DNA of 28,535 bases. It comes from a virus. The position numbers and the translations under genes were made by a program. Where the stretch lies: positions 1 to 28,535 of the IMG/VR virus record IMGVR_UViG_3300032271_000842. One strand, written 5' to 3'. Under the pieces are notes generated by a model. The model was not told where the DNA came from and ran no database searches. It saw only the letters and a list, made by a program, of their open reading frames with translations. Below are positions 21,683 to 28,535 of the stretch, piece after piece. Every line of letters begins with the position of its first letter. The first letter of the stretch is position 1.

Positions 21683-21836
21683 TTAAACTCTCTTCTAATA
21701 TAACTGCCAGTTCTTTCATCCATTTTGAGCGACTGGTACTCAGTCTATCTATAATTGCTATGATAGACTCTCTATCTTTAGTTTTAATAACTAGAAGGTA
21801 CTCTTCTTCGATACCCTCTAAGATGTAGGCATCCAT
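21555..21836 (-). CDS. Hypothetical protein overlapping the recA start
   Basis: 93 aa. Residues 1-52 (MDAYILEGIEEEYLLVIKT ... LAVILEESLN) look like a real helical protein. The last 40 or so residues (DNGSRKHSGEVGSKNKTKG ...) have almost no hydrophobics and run in a different frame through recA, so they may not be natural. At the boundary the frame reads T-TTA-AAT, a slippery heptamer; a -1 slip there reaches TGA at once, overlapping the recA ATG as ATGA. A sequencing indel could have the same effect. Promoter TGGTATAAT lies 7 bases before the ATG. Confidence 0.5.
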   Translation of the reverse strand: MDAYILEGIEEEYLLVIKTKDRESIIAIIDRLSTSRSKWMKELAVILEESLNDNGSRKHSGEVGSKNKTKGSTSNRSRRTKTANTKHRSKSRP

Positions 21837-21843
21837 TACCTAC

Positions 21844-21852
21844 ATTATACCA
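21844..21852 (-). promoter_or_regulatory. Extended -10 promoter for the recA operon (leaderless)
   Basis: Minus strand TGGTATAAT, then seven bases, then the ATG at 21836. The transcript should begin at or next to the start codon. No -35 consensus. It lies in the 17-base gap after the MazG-like gene. Confidence 0.6.
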
Positions 21853-21853
21853 T

Positions 21854-22213
21854 TTATGCAAGATTTCCATGCATGGGTGGTCTTGATTTATTTTTTGCCA
21901 TCTTTTTGCTATAAATATCATCTAATGATGACTCTACCCAGCCAGATAGTTTTGCTCCTTGATAAAAGTCAAGCAAGCGGATAAGAACATCTGCAATTTC
22001 TTCAACAATCTTTTCTTCTCCCTGTTGCTTACGCATAGCTTCTAGCACTTCGCTAATTTCAGAATGAACTAATGCTAATTTGGCAAGCATAAAATCAATA
22101 TCCTGTTTGGGCTTAGGTTTATTTTTACCTAAGAACTTTTTATTATATAACTTATCCCAAAAACCTTTAGACAAAGAGATTTCGTGAATTTCTTCTGCAA
22201 GTTTATTCAGCAA
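21854..22213 (-). CDS. MazG-like nucleotide pyrophosphohydrolase
   Basis: 119 aa. The MazG helix motif ALVHSEISEVLEAMRK is followed by KIVEEIADVLIRLLDFY, giving the E-x3-E and E-x2-D Mg2+ ligands, and an end KMAKNKSRPPMHG seen in phage relatives. It would hydrolyse (d)NTPs or an alarmone, adjusting the nucleotide pool during replication. Confidence 0.85.
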   Translation of the reverse strand: MLNKLAEEIHEISLSKGFWDKLYNKKFLGKNKPKPKQDIDFMLAKLALVHSEISEVLEAMRKQQGEEKIVEEIADVLIRLLDFYQGAKLSGWVESSLDDIYSKKMAKNKSRPPMHGNLA

Positions 22214-22415
22214 CTTCTTGCTCCTCTACCTGATTTAAATCTACAAGACCAATTGTGATCTTGCCATCTTCTACTGGTGAAACAGCAATTGCATACTGTG
22301 AATAATTTTCTAACAAAGCTTCCTGTTGCATTTCAACTGGTCCTGCAATTGCAAGAACTGCAGCAAAGATTTGTTCTAGACCGATTTGAACATCGGGTGT
22401 ATTTTCTTCTGTCAT
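22203..22415 (-). CDS. Small acidic hypothetical protein
   Basis: 70 aa, acidic (pro-helical start MTEENTPDVQIGLEQIF, then AVSPVEDGKITIGLVDL). Ribosome site AAGGAAA. Between DnaE and MazG-like genes with overlaps at both ends. No family recognised. Confidence 0.65.
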   Translation of the reverse strand: MTEENTPDVQIGLEQIFAAVLAIAGPVEMQQEALLENYSQYAIAVSPVEDGKITIGLVDLNQVEEQEVAE

Positions 22416-25400
22416 AATATTTCCTTAACAAATATAGTTGTATCATCTACTTTAATTACAGGCTCACATACTTGACCCGCCCGCATTTTTCCTAGAGCCT
22501 TAGAATAAAGACTTGGAAAAACAATGACACGCTGTAGATTTTTATCTTTATCAGACGTAATAATATGTGCCATCATTTTGTTTGCTTTAGTTTTATATGG
22601 TGTAAAGTCAATCACCAATTTTTTGTCACCAATTTCAAATCCATCTGAATACAGATAGTCAACAAACATATCATCTTTATGATTTGCAACATCTTCAACA
22701 GCAACATATCGGTGAATACGGTTATCTCCAACCAGGAAGAAGTACATGTTTCCTGTTTCAATTTGTGTATTTTCACTATGGAAGATACCAATTGCACCTG
22801 TATCATCTACAAGTTCTACACGACTCCAGCCCTTGCCCTTTTTAATAGAACGAACCATAGCCATAAGAACAAAACATCCTTCTTCAAGAAAATCTTCTAG
22901 TGGATTAATTTGAGCTTTAATCTTTGCTGTAATGCCCTGAATGTCAAACTTAGGAATAGTAAGATATTCATAAAGATTTTCTCCCTCTCTACCTGTTCTT
23001 GGATTATCATCAAAAGCTGCTGCACCAATTGCATTAAGAGATTGAATTGCACGACTATTAATACCACTGCCCTTAGCCTTAGCAATTTCTTGCAAATGCT
23101 CATAACTCTTGTATGGTTTATTAGCAATAATTTTTGACGAAATGTTGTCAGAGATATATTTAATATCACTTAGTCCAAATCTAATAGAGTTTCCCTGAAT
23201 GCTAAATCCTGCTTCTGATTCATTAACATGTGGCAACAAAACTTTAATTCCTAGTCGTTTTGCTTCCAGTAGGTACTCTGTTCGGGCATCCTTATCTTTT
23301 TCATTTTTAAGAATGGAATAGATGAACTCAAGCGGATAATAATGTTTAAGCCAAGCAGTCCAATAGGAAAGCATAGAATAAGCAACAGCGTGGGAACGGT
23401 TAAAAGAATAACCAGCATGAGCTTCAAAATCATGCCACAGATGTTCTGCATCTTCCTTGCTAATATTTTGAGTTGCACCTTGAATAAACTTATCTCTAAA
23501 TATATCAAATTCACGAGCATCTTTCTTCTTACCAATAATCTTACGGACCTTATCAGCTTCCGCCCAAGTCATTTTGCCTAAATGCACACATGCTTGCATA
23601 ACTTGCTCTTGATAAATAATAACACCATATGTATTTTTTGTAAAGTCCTGCATAATAGGATGAACATATTGTACCATTTCGGTTCCACGCTTACGACCAA
23701 CATACGCAGCACCCACAGTATTCATAGCACCTGGGCGAACAAGAGCGTTAGAAGCAACTAAGTCCTCAAATTTGTCAACACCCATTTTAATCAACAAATT
23801 GGTATATGGTGTTGCTTCAGCCTGAAACACACCTCGTGTAAATCCATCTGATAAATCCCTAAAGATTTTGGGGTCATCTAGTGGCAAGGAATGTAAATCA
23901 ATTTCAATGCCTGTATTAATTTTAACTGTATCGATAGTATCCTTAATAACTGATAAAGCTTTTAAGCCTAGGGCATCAAGTTTAATTAGACCAATATCAG
24001 CAGCTTGCTCCATGTCGTAGCCCACAACTGGGATGCGACCTGATACAGAATCATCTGGATCTTTGCGAGTTTCAATTGGAACATAATTAGAAATTGGTTG
24101 ATTAGCAACAACAACACCAGCAGCATGCATACCGACAGCACGAATTTTTCCACGAAGCATATTTGCGTATTGCATAACCTCTGGATACTTTTCTCTAAAC
24201 CATTCCGAGTTAGGATTAGTTTCAAAATCTTCAAATGTTTCAATGCCCTTTAGAGCTTTATTGATTTCACCCAGGGGTACATCAAATACACGACCCACAT
24301 CTCGGACTACACCCTTATCTTTAAAATACTGAAATGTAGAAATAGATGCAACATTCTTAAACTTGGTGCGAAGATATTCTTTTACTTCCCCTCGCCGTCT
24401 GTCCATAAAGTCCGTATCAATATCTGGAAAGTCATTACGCTCTGGATTAATAAAGCGGAAAAACAAAAGGTCGTACTGAATAGGGTCTACATCTGTGATA
24501 CCTAACAAATAACAAACTAAGGATCCAGCAGCGGAACCACGACCTGGACCAACCATAATGTCTTGTGCCTTTGCCCAGCCAACCATGTCAGCAACAACAA
24601 GGAAGTAAGATGCAAAATCTTTTTCCTTAATAACTTGAAGTTCTTCTTCTAACCTGTTAGAATAATCTGTTCCATACGCTGTATCTAAAATAGCAAGCTT
24701 GTCAAGTGCTTCTTCACAGAGTTTACGCAATTCATCATTAGCATCATTTTTTGGTTTAGGTAGGAGTTCTAGCCCCTCATAAAATTCATATTCTTCAATC
24801 TTGTTTAAAACATCTAGAGTATTATCATAGATATCTTCACGGTCAACACCTTGCTTGAGCATAGACTTTTTAATCTCATCCCGCCCTTGAATATAAACAT
24901 CAATCTCTTCAAAAGAAATTGGGCGGTCTGGGTACAAATGATTTAAACGCTCAAAAATATTTTTATGCTTCTTACCTGAATCAAAGTCGGTATCTTTTGC
25001 CTGACTAGGCTTAGTTGAAATAATAAGCAAAATCTCTTCAAGTGCTCGTTGGTCTGGTGTGTCAAAATGTGCATCAGATGTAACAACAGGCTTGACATTA
25101 AATTCATCAGCCAATTCTAGCAACTTGTAATTTAGGTCTGCTGGATTATGTGCTTGAATTTCAATATAGAAATCATCAGCAAATCTATTCTTAAACCAGC
25201 GAACATATTCACGAGCTTTTTCTAGGTCCCCTCGTTCAATTGATTTGGCAATAAGACCATTCATACAACCTGAAACAACAATAATTCCATCACCATGATC
25301 ATTTAACAATTCCATGTCAATGCGTGGCTTATGATAATATCCTTCTGTCCAAGCAATCTCGGACATAATCTGTAAATTCTTTAGTCCTGCCTGATTTTTG

Positions 25401-25693
25401 GCGAGCAAAATAATGTGATTATAAACAGATGTGTTGTCGTCACGCTTTTTAACATCACGCTTGTCAAAGCGGTCAGTTGCAGAAATATATGCTTCAAGAC
25501 CTAGAATTGGTTTCATACCTAATTCTTTTGCAGCAATTTGCATGTCTCGGTGAGATGATAGTGTCCCATGATCGGTAATCGCCATAGCAGTATGTCCTAG
25601 TGCTTTTCCAGCAACAAGTAATTCGTGTGGGGTACATAGACCATCCATCAAACTGTAGTGGCTATGAACATGTAAATGTACAAAATCAGTCAT
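22412..25693 (-). CDS. dnaE: DNA polymerase III alpha subunit, phage replicase
   Basis: 1093 aa, close to bacterial DnaE1 (about 1160-1180). An N-terminal PHP domain begins FVHLHVHSHYSLMDG, with further metal ligands at AITDHGTLS and TSDAHFD. The palm has GPGRGSAAGSL (383-391) and the catalytic pair in PDIDTDF (D424, D426); the third Asp is probably in LIKLDALGL. A C-terminal OB-fold-like stretch (FVLMAMVRSIKKGKGWSRVELVDD) follows. No 3'-5' exonuclease of epsilon type is seen nearby, so proofreading may rest with the PHP domain. No intein. Confidence 0.95.
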   Translation of the reverse strand: MTDFVHLHVHSHYSLMDGLCTPHELLVAGKALGHTAMAITDHGTLSSHRDMQIAAKELGMKPILGLEAYISATDRFDKRDVKKRDDNTSVYNHIILLAKNQAGLKNLQIMSEIAWTEGYYHKPRIDMELLNDHGDGIIVVSGCMNGLIAKSIERGDLEKAREYVRWFKNRFADDFYIEIQAHNPADLNYKLLELADEFNVKPVVTSDAHFDTPDQRALEEILLIISTKPSQAKDTDFDSGKKHKNIFERLNHLYPDRPISFEEIDVYIQGRDEIKKSMLKQGVDREDIYDNTLDVLNKIEEYEFYEGLELLPKPKNDANDELRKLCEEALDKLAILDTAYGTDYSNRLEEELQVIKEKDFASYFLVVADMVGWAKAQDIMVGPGRGSAAGSLVCYLLGITDVDPIQYDLLFFRFINPERNDFPDIDTDFMDRRRGEVKEYLRTKFKNVASISTFQYFKDKGVVRDVGRVFDVPLGEINKALKGIETFEDFETNPNSEWFREKYPEVMQYANMLRGKIRAVGMHAAGVVVANQPISNYVPIETRKDPDDSVSGRIPVVGYDMEQAADIGLIKLDALGLKALSVIKDTIDTVKINTGIEIDLHSLPLDDPKIFRDLSDGFTRGVFQAEATPYTNLLIKMGVDKFEDLVASNALVRPGAMNTVGAAYVGRKRGTEMVQYVHPIMQDFTKNTYGVIIYQEQVMQACVHLGKMTWAEADKVRKIIGKKKDAREFDIFRDKFIQGATQNISKEDAEHLWHDFEAHAGYSFNRSHAVAYSMLSYWTAWLKHYYPLEFIYSILKNEKDKDARTEYLLEAKRLGIKVLLPHVNESEAGFSIQGNSIRFGLSDIKYISDNISSKIIANKPYKSYEHLQEIAKAKGSGINSRAIQSLNAIGAAAFDDNPRTGREGENLYEYLTIPKFDIQGITAKIKAQINPLEDFLEEGCFVLMAMVRSIKKGKGWSRVELVDDTGAIGIFHSENTQIETGNMYFFLVGDNRIHRYVAVEDVANHKDDMFVDYLYSDGFEIGDKKLVIDFTPYKTKANKMMAHIITSDKDKNLQRVIVFPSLYSKALGKMRAGQVCEPVIKVDDTTIFVKEIL

Positions 25694-25880
25694 GTGTTAT
25701 TCCGTGTTCCTTATCAATATCTGCGTGTACCTGCTCTTGAATTTTAGGCAGGATATATTTTTTAAATACTACTCTGTATAGCAATCCAACTATAACAAAA
25801 TCTTGAATTATTGTCCAGAGTAATTCTGCAATAATGTGATTGTGGTCTGTAAATATAGTCCACCAGGTTTCTTTACCCAT
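25686..25880 (-). CDS. Small membrane protein
   Basis: 64 aa with one hydrophobic helix (about 16-38, IIAELLWTIIQDFVIVGLLYRVV) and a charged cytosolic-type tail KKYILPKIQEQ ... DIDKEHG. Overlaps both neighbours by 8 bases. Single-span membrane proteins of this kind are common in phages. No role assigned. Confidence 0.7.
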   Translation of the reverse strand: MGKETWWTIFTDHNHIIAELLWTIIQDFVIVGLLYRVVFKKYILPKIQEQVHADIDKEHGITHD

Positions 25881-26283
25881 AATTAATTTCCAAAACCTTG
25901 CACCTAGTTACATCTACTTCAATAAATTCTTCATTCTTGGTGTAAATGGTTGATTTAATTATCTTGGGAGATGTTAAAAACTGTTCTCCATTTACTAACA
26001 TAGCATGAGTTCTCTCGTGATTAAGCATTACAAAAATAGAGTCTGGGTTGGCAAACTTCAATTTGCGAGCAGGAAAGTGAACTTCTTTATATGGGAATTT
26101 TTCACCCTTCCAATTATGCTTAACCTCAACCTCGTATTGCCAACCAGTTTCAGATATCAAATCAATTCCGTAATCATTGGGGTTGACCCAAGCTTTAACA
26201 CCCCTAGATGCAAGCCATTTGATAATAAGTTGTTTAGCATCATCATCCTTGTCATACAGGCTTTGACTAAATGGTTTAGTCAT
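25873..26283 (-). CDS. PD-(D/E)XK-like nuclease
   Basis: 136 aa. YGIDLISETGWQYEVEVKHNW gives a D-(x)n-E-x-K core, and EVHFPARKLKFANPDSIFVMLN resembles the next strand-helix pair of small restriction- or resolvase-like nucleases. The specific role could be DNA repair, junction cleavage or host-DNA degradation. Confidence 0.6.
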   Translation of the reverse strand: MTKPFSQSLYDKDDDAKQLIIKWLASRGVKAWVNPNDYGIDLISETGWQYEVEVKHNWKGEKFPYKEVHFPARKLKFANPDSIFVMLNHERTHAMLVNGEQFLTSPKIIKSTIYTKNEEFIEVDVTRCKVLEINYG

Positions 26284-26777
26284 TAAAATTCCTTGTTGTC
26301 AATTAGTTTGTGAGTAAACCAGTAATAGTTGCAAGTATCACAGCATACATTATTACGAATCTTTTTAGACTCCCGATAAAATTCAAAGTAGTATTCTGGA
26401 TCCTTGTTGTACAGATTACCACGATGGGTAGTCTCAATCTTTGTAGCAATTAATTCGTCTTGCATCCATGCTGGAATCATAAGATTCTCTCCACGACTCC
26501 AATTAGATTCGTGTAGGTCTTCAATGGCAGCCCAGTTTTTTTCAGTTGCAATACCACGCTTCTTGCACTCACGCATAATAGCGTATAAATATTTGTAAAG
26601 CATGTTCTCGTGATTGCGCCACATACGAGTAGCTGGATGATTTACCCAGCCTTTGGTGCGACCCATAAGTGCTGCGTAAATTTGTCGACCTTCAAGCAAT
26701 TGCTTGTTAAGTCTTTTGTTGTCTAAGGCTTGTGCCGATAAGTCAAAATTATAAACATATGGTAAAAAAGTTTGCAT
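26283..26777 (-). CDS. Pyrimidine-dimer DNA glycosylase-like protein (MSMEG_6728-type)
   Basis: 164 aa. MQTFLPYVYNFDLSAQALDNKRLNKQ, GWVNHPATRMWRNHENMLYKYL and REC KKRG-type segments match a family often annotated as pyrimidine dimer DNA glycosylase. It would remove UV damage by base excision, useful to a phage in sunlit water. The C-terminal CCDTC may bind metal. Promoter and a 13-bp inverted repeat lie just upstream. Confidence 0.7.
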   Translation of the reverse strand: MQTFLPYVYNFDLSAQALDNKRLNKQLLEGRQIYAALMGRTKGWVNHPATRMWRNHENMLYKYLYAIMRECKKRGIATEKNWAAIEDLHESNWSRGENLMIPAWMQDELIATKIETTHRGNLYNKDPEYYFEFYRESKKIRNNVCCDTCNYYWFTHKLIDNKEF

Positions 26778-26796
26778 TGTTTTCCAATCTATTGTG

Positions 26797-26836
26797 CTAG
26801 GGGACTAATATAGCATTAGTCCCCTAGTCTTGTCAA
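26797..26836 (-). promoter_or_regulatory. Promoter overlapped by a 13-bp perfect inverted repeat
   Basis: Minus strand TTGACA (26836-26831), 18-base spacer, TATATT (26812-26807). The arms CTAGGGGACTAAT and ATTAGTCCCCTAG (26827-26815 and 26809-26797) pair perfectly around a 5-base loop, and the -10 lies in the loop and arm. As DNA it could be an operator; as RNA it is a strong hairpin after the ssDNA-binding protein gene, but no T run follows it on this strand. Confidence 0.65.
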
Positions 26837-26839
26837 TAG

Positions 26840-27508
26840 TTACCACTCAACCGAGGATGATGTGGCTACCGATTCTTCTGATGATGAGCGACCAAGATAA
26901 AAATCTTCCTGCTCTGTGTAAAGTACATCACGAACTGCGACCTTTTCAAGATCTAGCAATTCATACTTATCAAAATCAATTGCTTCTGTTTGTGCAGTAG
27001 GCAATGGAATAATGCTATAGTTTGTATCTGTCTTTTCACCTGTACGCTTCAAACGCCAAGTTACATTACTGATGCTACCTGTTTCGCCAGCGTACTGGAT
27101 AATCTCTGGAGTTGCAGATTTTGCACCTGCACCCTGCGAGAAAATAGCTACATATGGCTCTTCTGTGCCGTCATCAACAAGAATGTTAATGTATAGGCGA
27201 CTACGACCCTTCCAACCAGCCTTTGGGTCACGGCGATGCATCTCGCAACCAAAGCAACGACCTTGATCTTCAATGCTACACAATGCCTTACGGCGATAGT
27301 CTTGTGGGTTTGTGTGTTCAACTGCAATAAATCCTAGACCAGCCTTTTCACTGAAGTCTGTTGAGTCTGGATCTAATTCCTGCAGGAATCGAATTTTGAC
27401 ACTCTGTCCATCGTTAAGCTTTAGCCAACGACCCTTTGGTGTGTCTGAATGTGATGTAGGCTTGTCAAGAGCCTGATTTAGTGCTGATAGACCTTTTACG
27501 AGTCCCAT
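26840..27508 (-). CDS. Single-stranded DNA-binding protein, T4 gp32-like
   Basis: 222 aa. A zinc site H65-x11-C77-x7-C85-x2-C88 is close to the gp32 pattern (H-x12-C-x9-C-x2-C). The N-terminus is basic/polar, the middle is OB-like (SRLYINILVDDG) and the C-terminal tail is acidic and Ser-rich (SSSEESVATSSSVEW), used in such proteins to contact replication partners. It coats ssDNA for primase, DnaE and RecA encoded nearby. Ribosome site AAGGAG. Confidence 0.82.
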   Translation of the reverse strand: MGLVKGLSALNQALDKPTSHSDTPKGRWLKLNDGQSVKIRFLQELDPDSTDFSEKAGLGFIAVEHTNPQDYRRKALCSIEDQGRCFGCEMHRRDPKAGWKGRSRLYINILVDDGTEEPYVAIFSQGAGAKSATPEIIQYAGETGSISNVTWRLKRTGEKTDTNYSIIPLPTAQTEAIDFDKYELLDLEKVAVRDVLYTEQEDFYLGRSSSEESVATSSSVEW

Positions 27509-27556
27509 GTTTTTCTCCTTAGTGTAATGGGCTATAATATGCCCTGTGTTATTCTG

Positions 27557-28513
27557 TTATACTAATGCATATTCATAATGCGGGATTGCATTAATAATGC
27601 ACTGGCGAATTTCTTCTGGAGTTAAGTCTCCAGCATCTTTCGCACCATGTGGATATATTGTATCATAATTATACGAACTCCACAAGAGATTTTTATTATT
27701 TAAATTTTTAGCAATATTATTGCCTAATTTACGCCCTGCTTCATCATTATCTGTCATAATAATAATTGTAGATGAATATCTATTTAACAATTGAATTTGT
27801 TCTTTTGATAAATGTGCCCCTAGTGTAGCAACCACATTTGGAAATCCCGCCTGAGCAATTAGAATTGCATCAAAAGACGACTCACAAACAATAATCTTTC
27901 CTCCATGCTTTTTAGCAGAACTAAGATTAAATAATGTTTTATTACGGGGTAAGTCTGTACTATTCTTAAAACGCTTATCTTCAATAGACCGCCCAATAAT
28001 TCCCACAGACATTCCGTCAGGTGCCGTTAGGGGAACTGTAACCATATCCTGACCCTCAGAATATCCTAAATTAAAGGTTCTCATAGAATCTTCGTTAATT
28101 CCCCTGGATAAAAAGTACCCCCTAGCCCTTTCATTTTGCCACAGGGCTTCTGAGAGCCTCTGAAGGGTATTTGCGGGGAATTCTACAAAGTCTGGCTTCT
28201 CATCTAGGATATCTGCCAAATAATCATCAAATCCATTATCTTTACCCTTATGGGTCTGAATAAAGCGTACAGCTTCATAGTAGTTCCGCCGACTGGTTTC
28301 TTGAACCAAATCAACTAGATTTCCCCTAGAACTACATACTGGATTAAAGCAAAAATACAATCCTGTCTGAAAATTAACTTCAAAAGACGGGGTATTGTGA
28401 TTAGCATGAAATGGGCATAAGCACAAGAAGTCATCTGTCATTGTGCTGCATACTTTAATATTCAGGGCATGTAAAACAGATCGGATTTCCGACTGTGTGT
28501 AAATAGTTGTCAT
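27557..28513 (-). CDS. dnaG: DnaG-type DNA primase
   Basis: 318 aa, shorter than bacterial DnaG because the helicase-binding C-terminal domain is missing. A CHC2 zinc finger is present (C33-P-F-H36, C55, C60), then the TOPRIM fold: VCESSFDAIL (E211) and MTDNDEAG (D255, D257). It makes RNA primers for the phage replicase. No helicase gene is in the window; it probably lies to the right. Confidence 0.9.
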   Translation of the reverse strand: MTTIYTQSEIRSVLHALNIKVCSTMTDDFLCLCPFHANHNTPSFEVNFQTGLYFCFNPVCSSRGNLVDLVQETSRRNYYEAVRFIQTHKGKDNGFDDYLADILDEKPDFVEFPANTLQRLSEALWQNERARGYFLSRGINEDSMRTFNLGYSEGQDMVTVPLTAPDGMSVGIIGRSIEDKRFKNSTDLPRNKTLFNLSSAKKHGGKIIVCESSFDAILIAQAGFPNVVATLGAHLSKEQIQLLNRYSSTIIIMTDNDEAGRKLGNNIAKNLNNKNLLWSSYNYDTIYPHGAKDAGDLTPEEIRQCIINAIPHYEYALV

Positions 28514-28535
28514 TTTGTACCTATCTAGGAATAAA

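Noticed and set aside
27522-27540. GGGC...GCCC repeat with TATTAT ahead of the ssDNA-binding protein gene as promoter or terminator.
   Set aside because: Only 4 bp pair around an 8-base loop, no -35 is present and no T run follows.

Overview
This window is part of an AT-rich tailed-phage (Caudoviricetes) genome, judged by eye to be about one third G+C. Every supported gene is on the minus strand, so transcription runs from high to low coordinates. The host is most likely an actinobacterium. The evidence is the DUF7455-like zinc protein, a secreted transglycosylase-like protein of actinobacterial type, an XkdF-type leftmost gene with a module I associate with actinophages, a tmRNA tag ending in ALAA, and several promoters that point to leaderless mRNAs. 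The low G+C would fit a freshwater low-GC actinobacterium, but that is inference. No integrase, repressor or partition gene is visible.

Following transcription from the right, 28.5-18.0 kb is the replication and recombination block: DnaG-type primase, a gp32-like ssDNA-binding protein, a pyrimidine-dimer-glycosylase-like protein, a PD-(D/E)XK-like protein, DNA polymerase III alpha, a MazG-like pyrophosphohydrolase, RecA, a second PD-(D/E)XK-like protein, a Cas4/RecB-like exonuclease, a RuvC-like resolvase and several small zinc or HTH proteins. From 18.0 to 12.8 kb lies a glycan island: six family-2-like glycosyltransferases and an RmlB-like dehydratase. From 12.8 to 9.7 kb is the packaging block (an FmdB-like zinc ribbon, small conserved proteins, small and large terminase).

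At 9.7-9.6 kb a consensus promoter at the end of the terminase gene leads into a roughly 100-nt candidate ncRNA closed by a 10-11 bp end-to-end stem and followed by a T run. Then come an M23 endopeptidase, a protein with a duplicated module, a holin-like membrane protein, a Dps with an intact ferroxidase centre, a HAD phosphatase, tRNA-Arg(TCT), a secreted transglycosylase-like protein, tRNA-Asn(GTT), tRNA-Thr(TGT) and an HNH protein. From 5.7 to 3.3 kb is a second sugar cluster (small membrane protein, GalE-like epimerase, GT4 glycosyltransferase, small zinc-binding protein).

Directly after it, at 3257-3026, is a compact tmRNA (ssrA) of about 232 nt. Its acceptor stem has the G3:U70 alanine identity pair, and it has a T arm, a P2 helix and a tag reading frame GVSKNTLALAA-stop. 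From 3.0 to 1.1 kb are small conserved proteins and a stand-alone PNK-type 3'-phosphatase. A promoter with a 5' hairpin at about 1.06 kb begins a structural transcript that leads into a probable XkdF-type capsid maturation protein, cut by the window edge.

Most genes are tightly coupled (ATGA, TAATG or short overlaps). Recognisable sigma70/SigA-type promoters (TTGACA-N17-TATACT or TGnTATAAT) mark the few breaks, so host RNA polymerase probably transcribes these genes. No stretch longer than 300 bases lacks a gene, and nothing convincing is coded on the plus strand.
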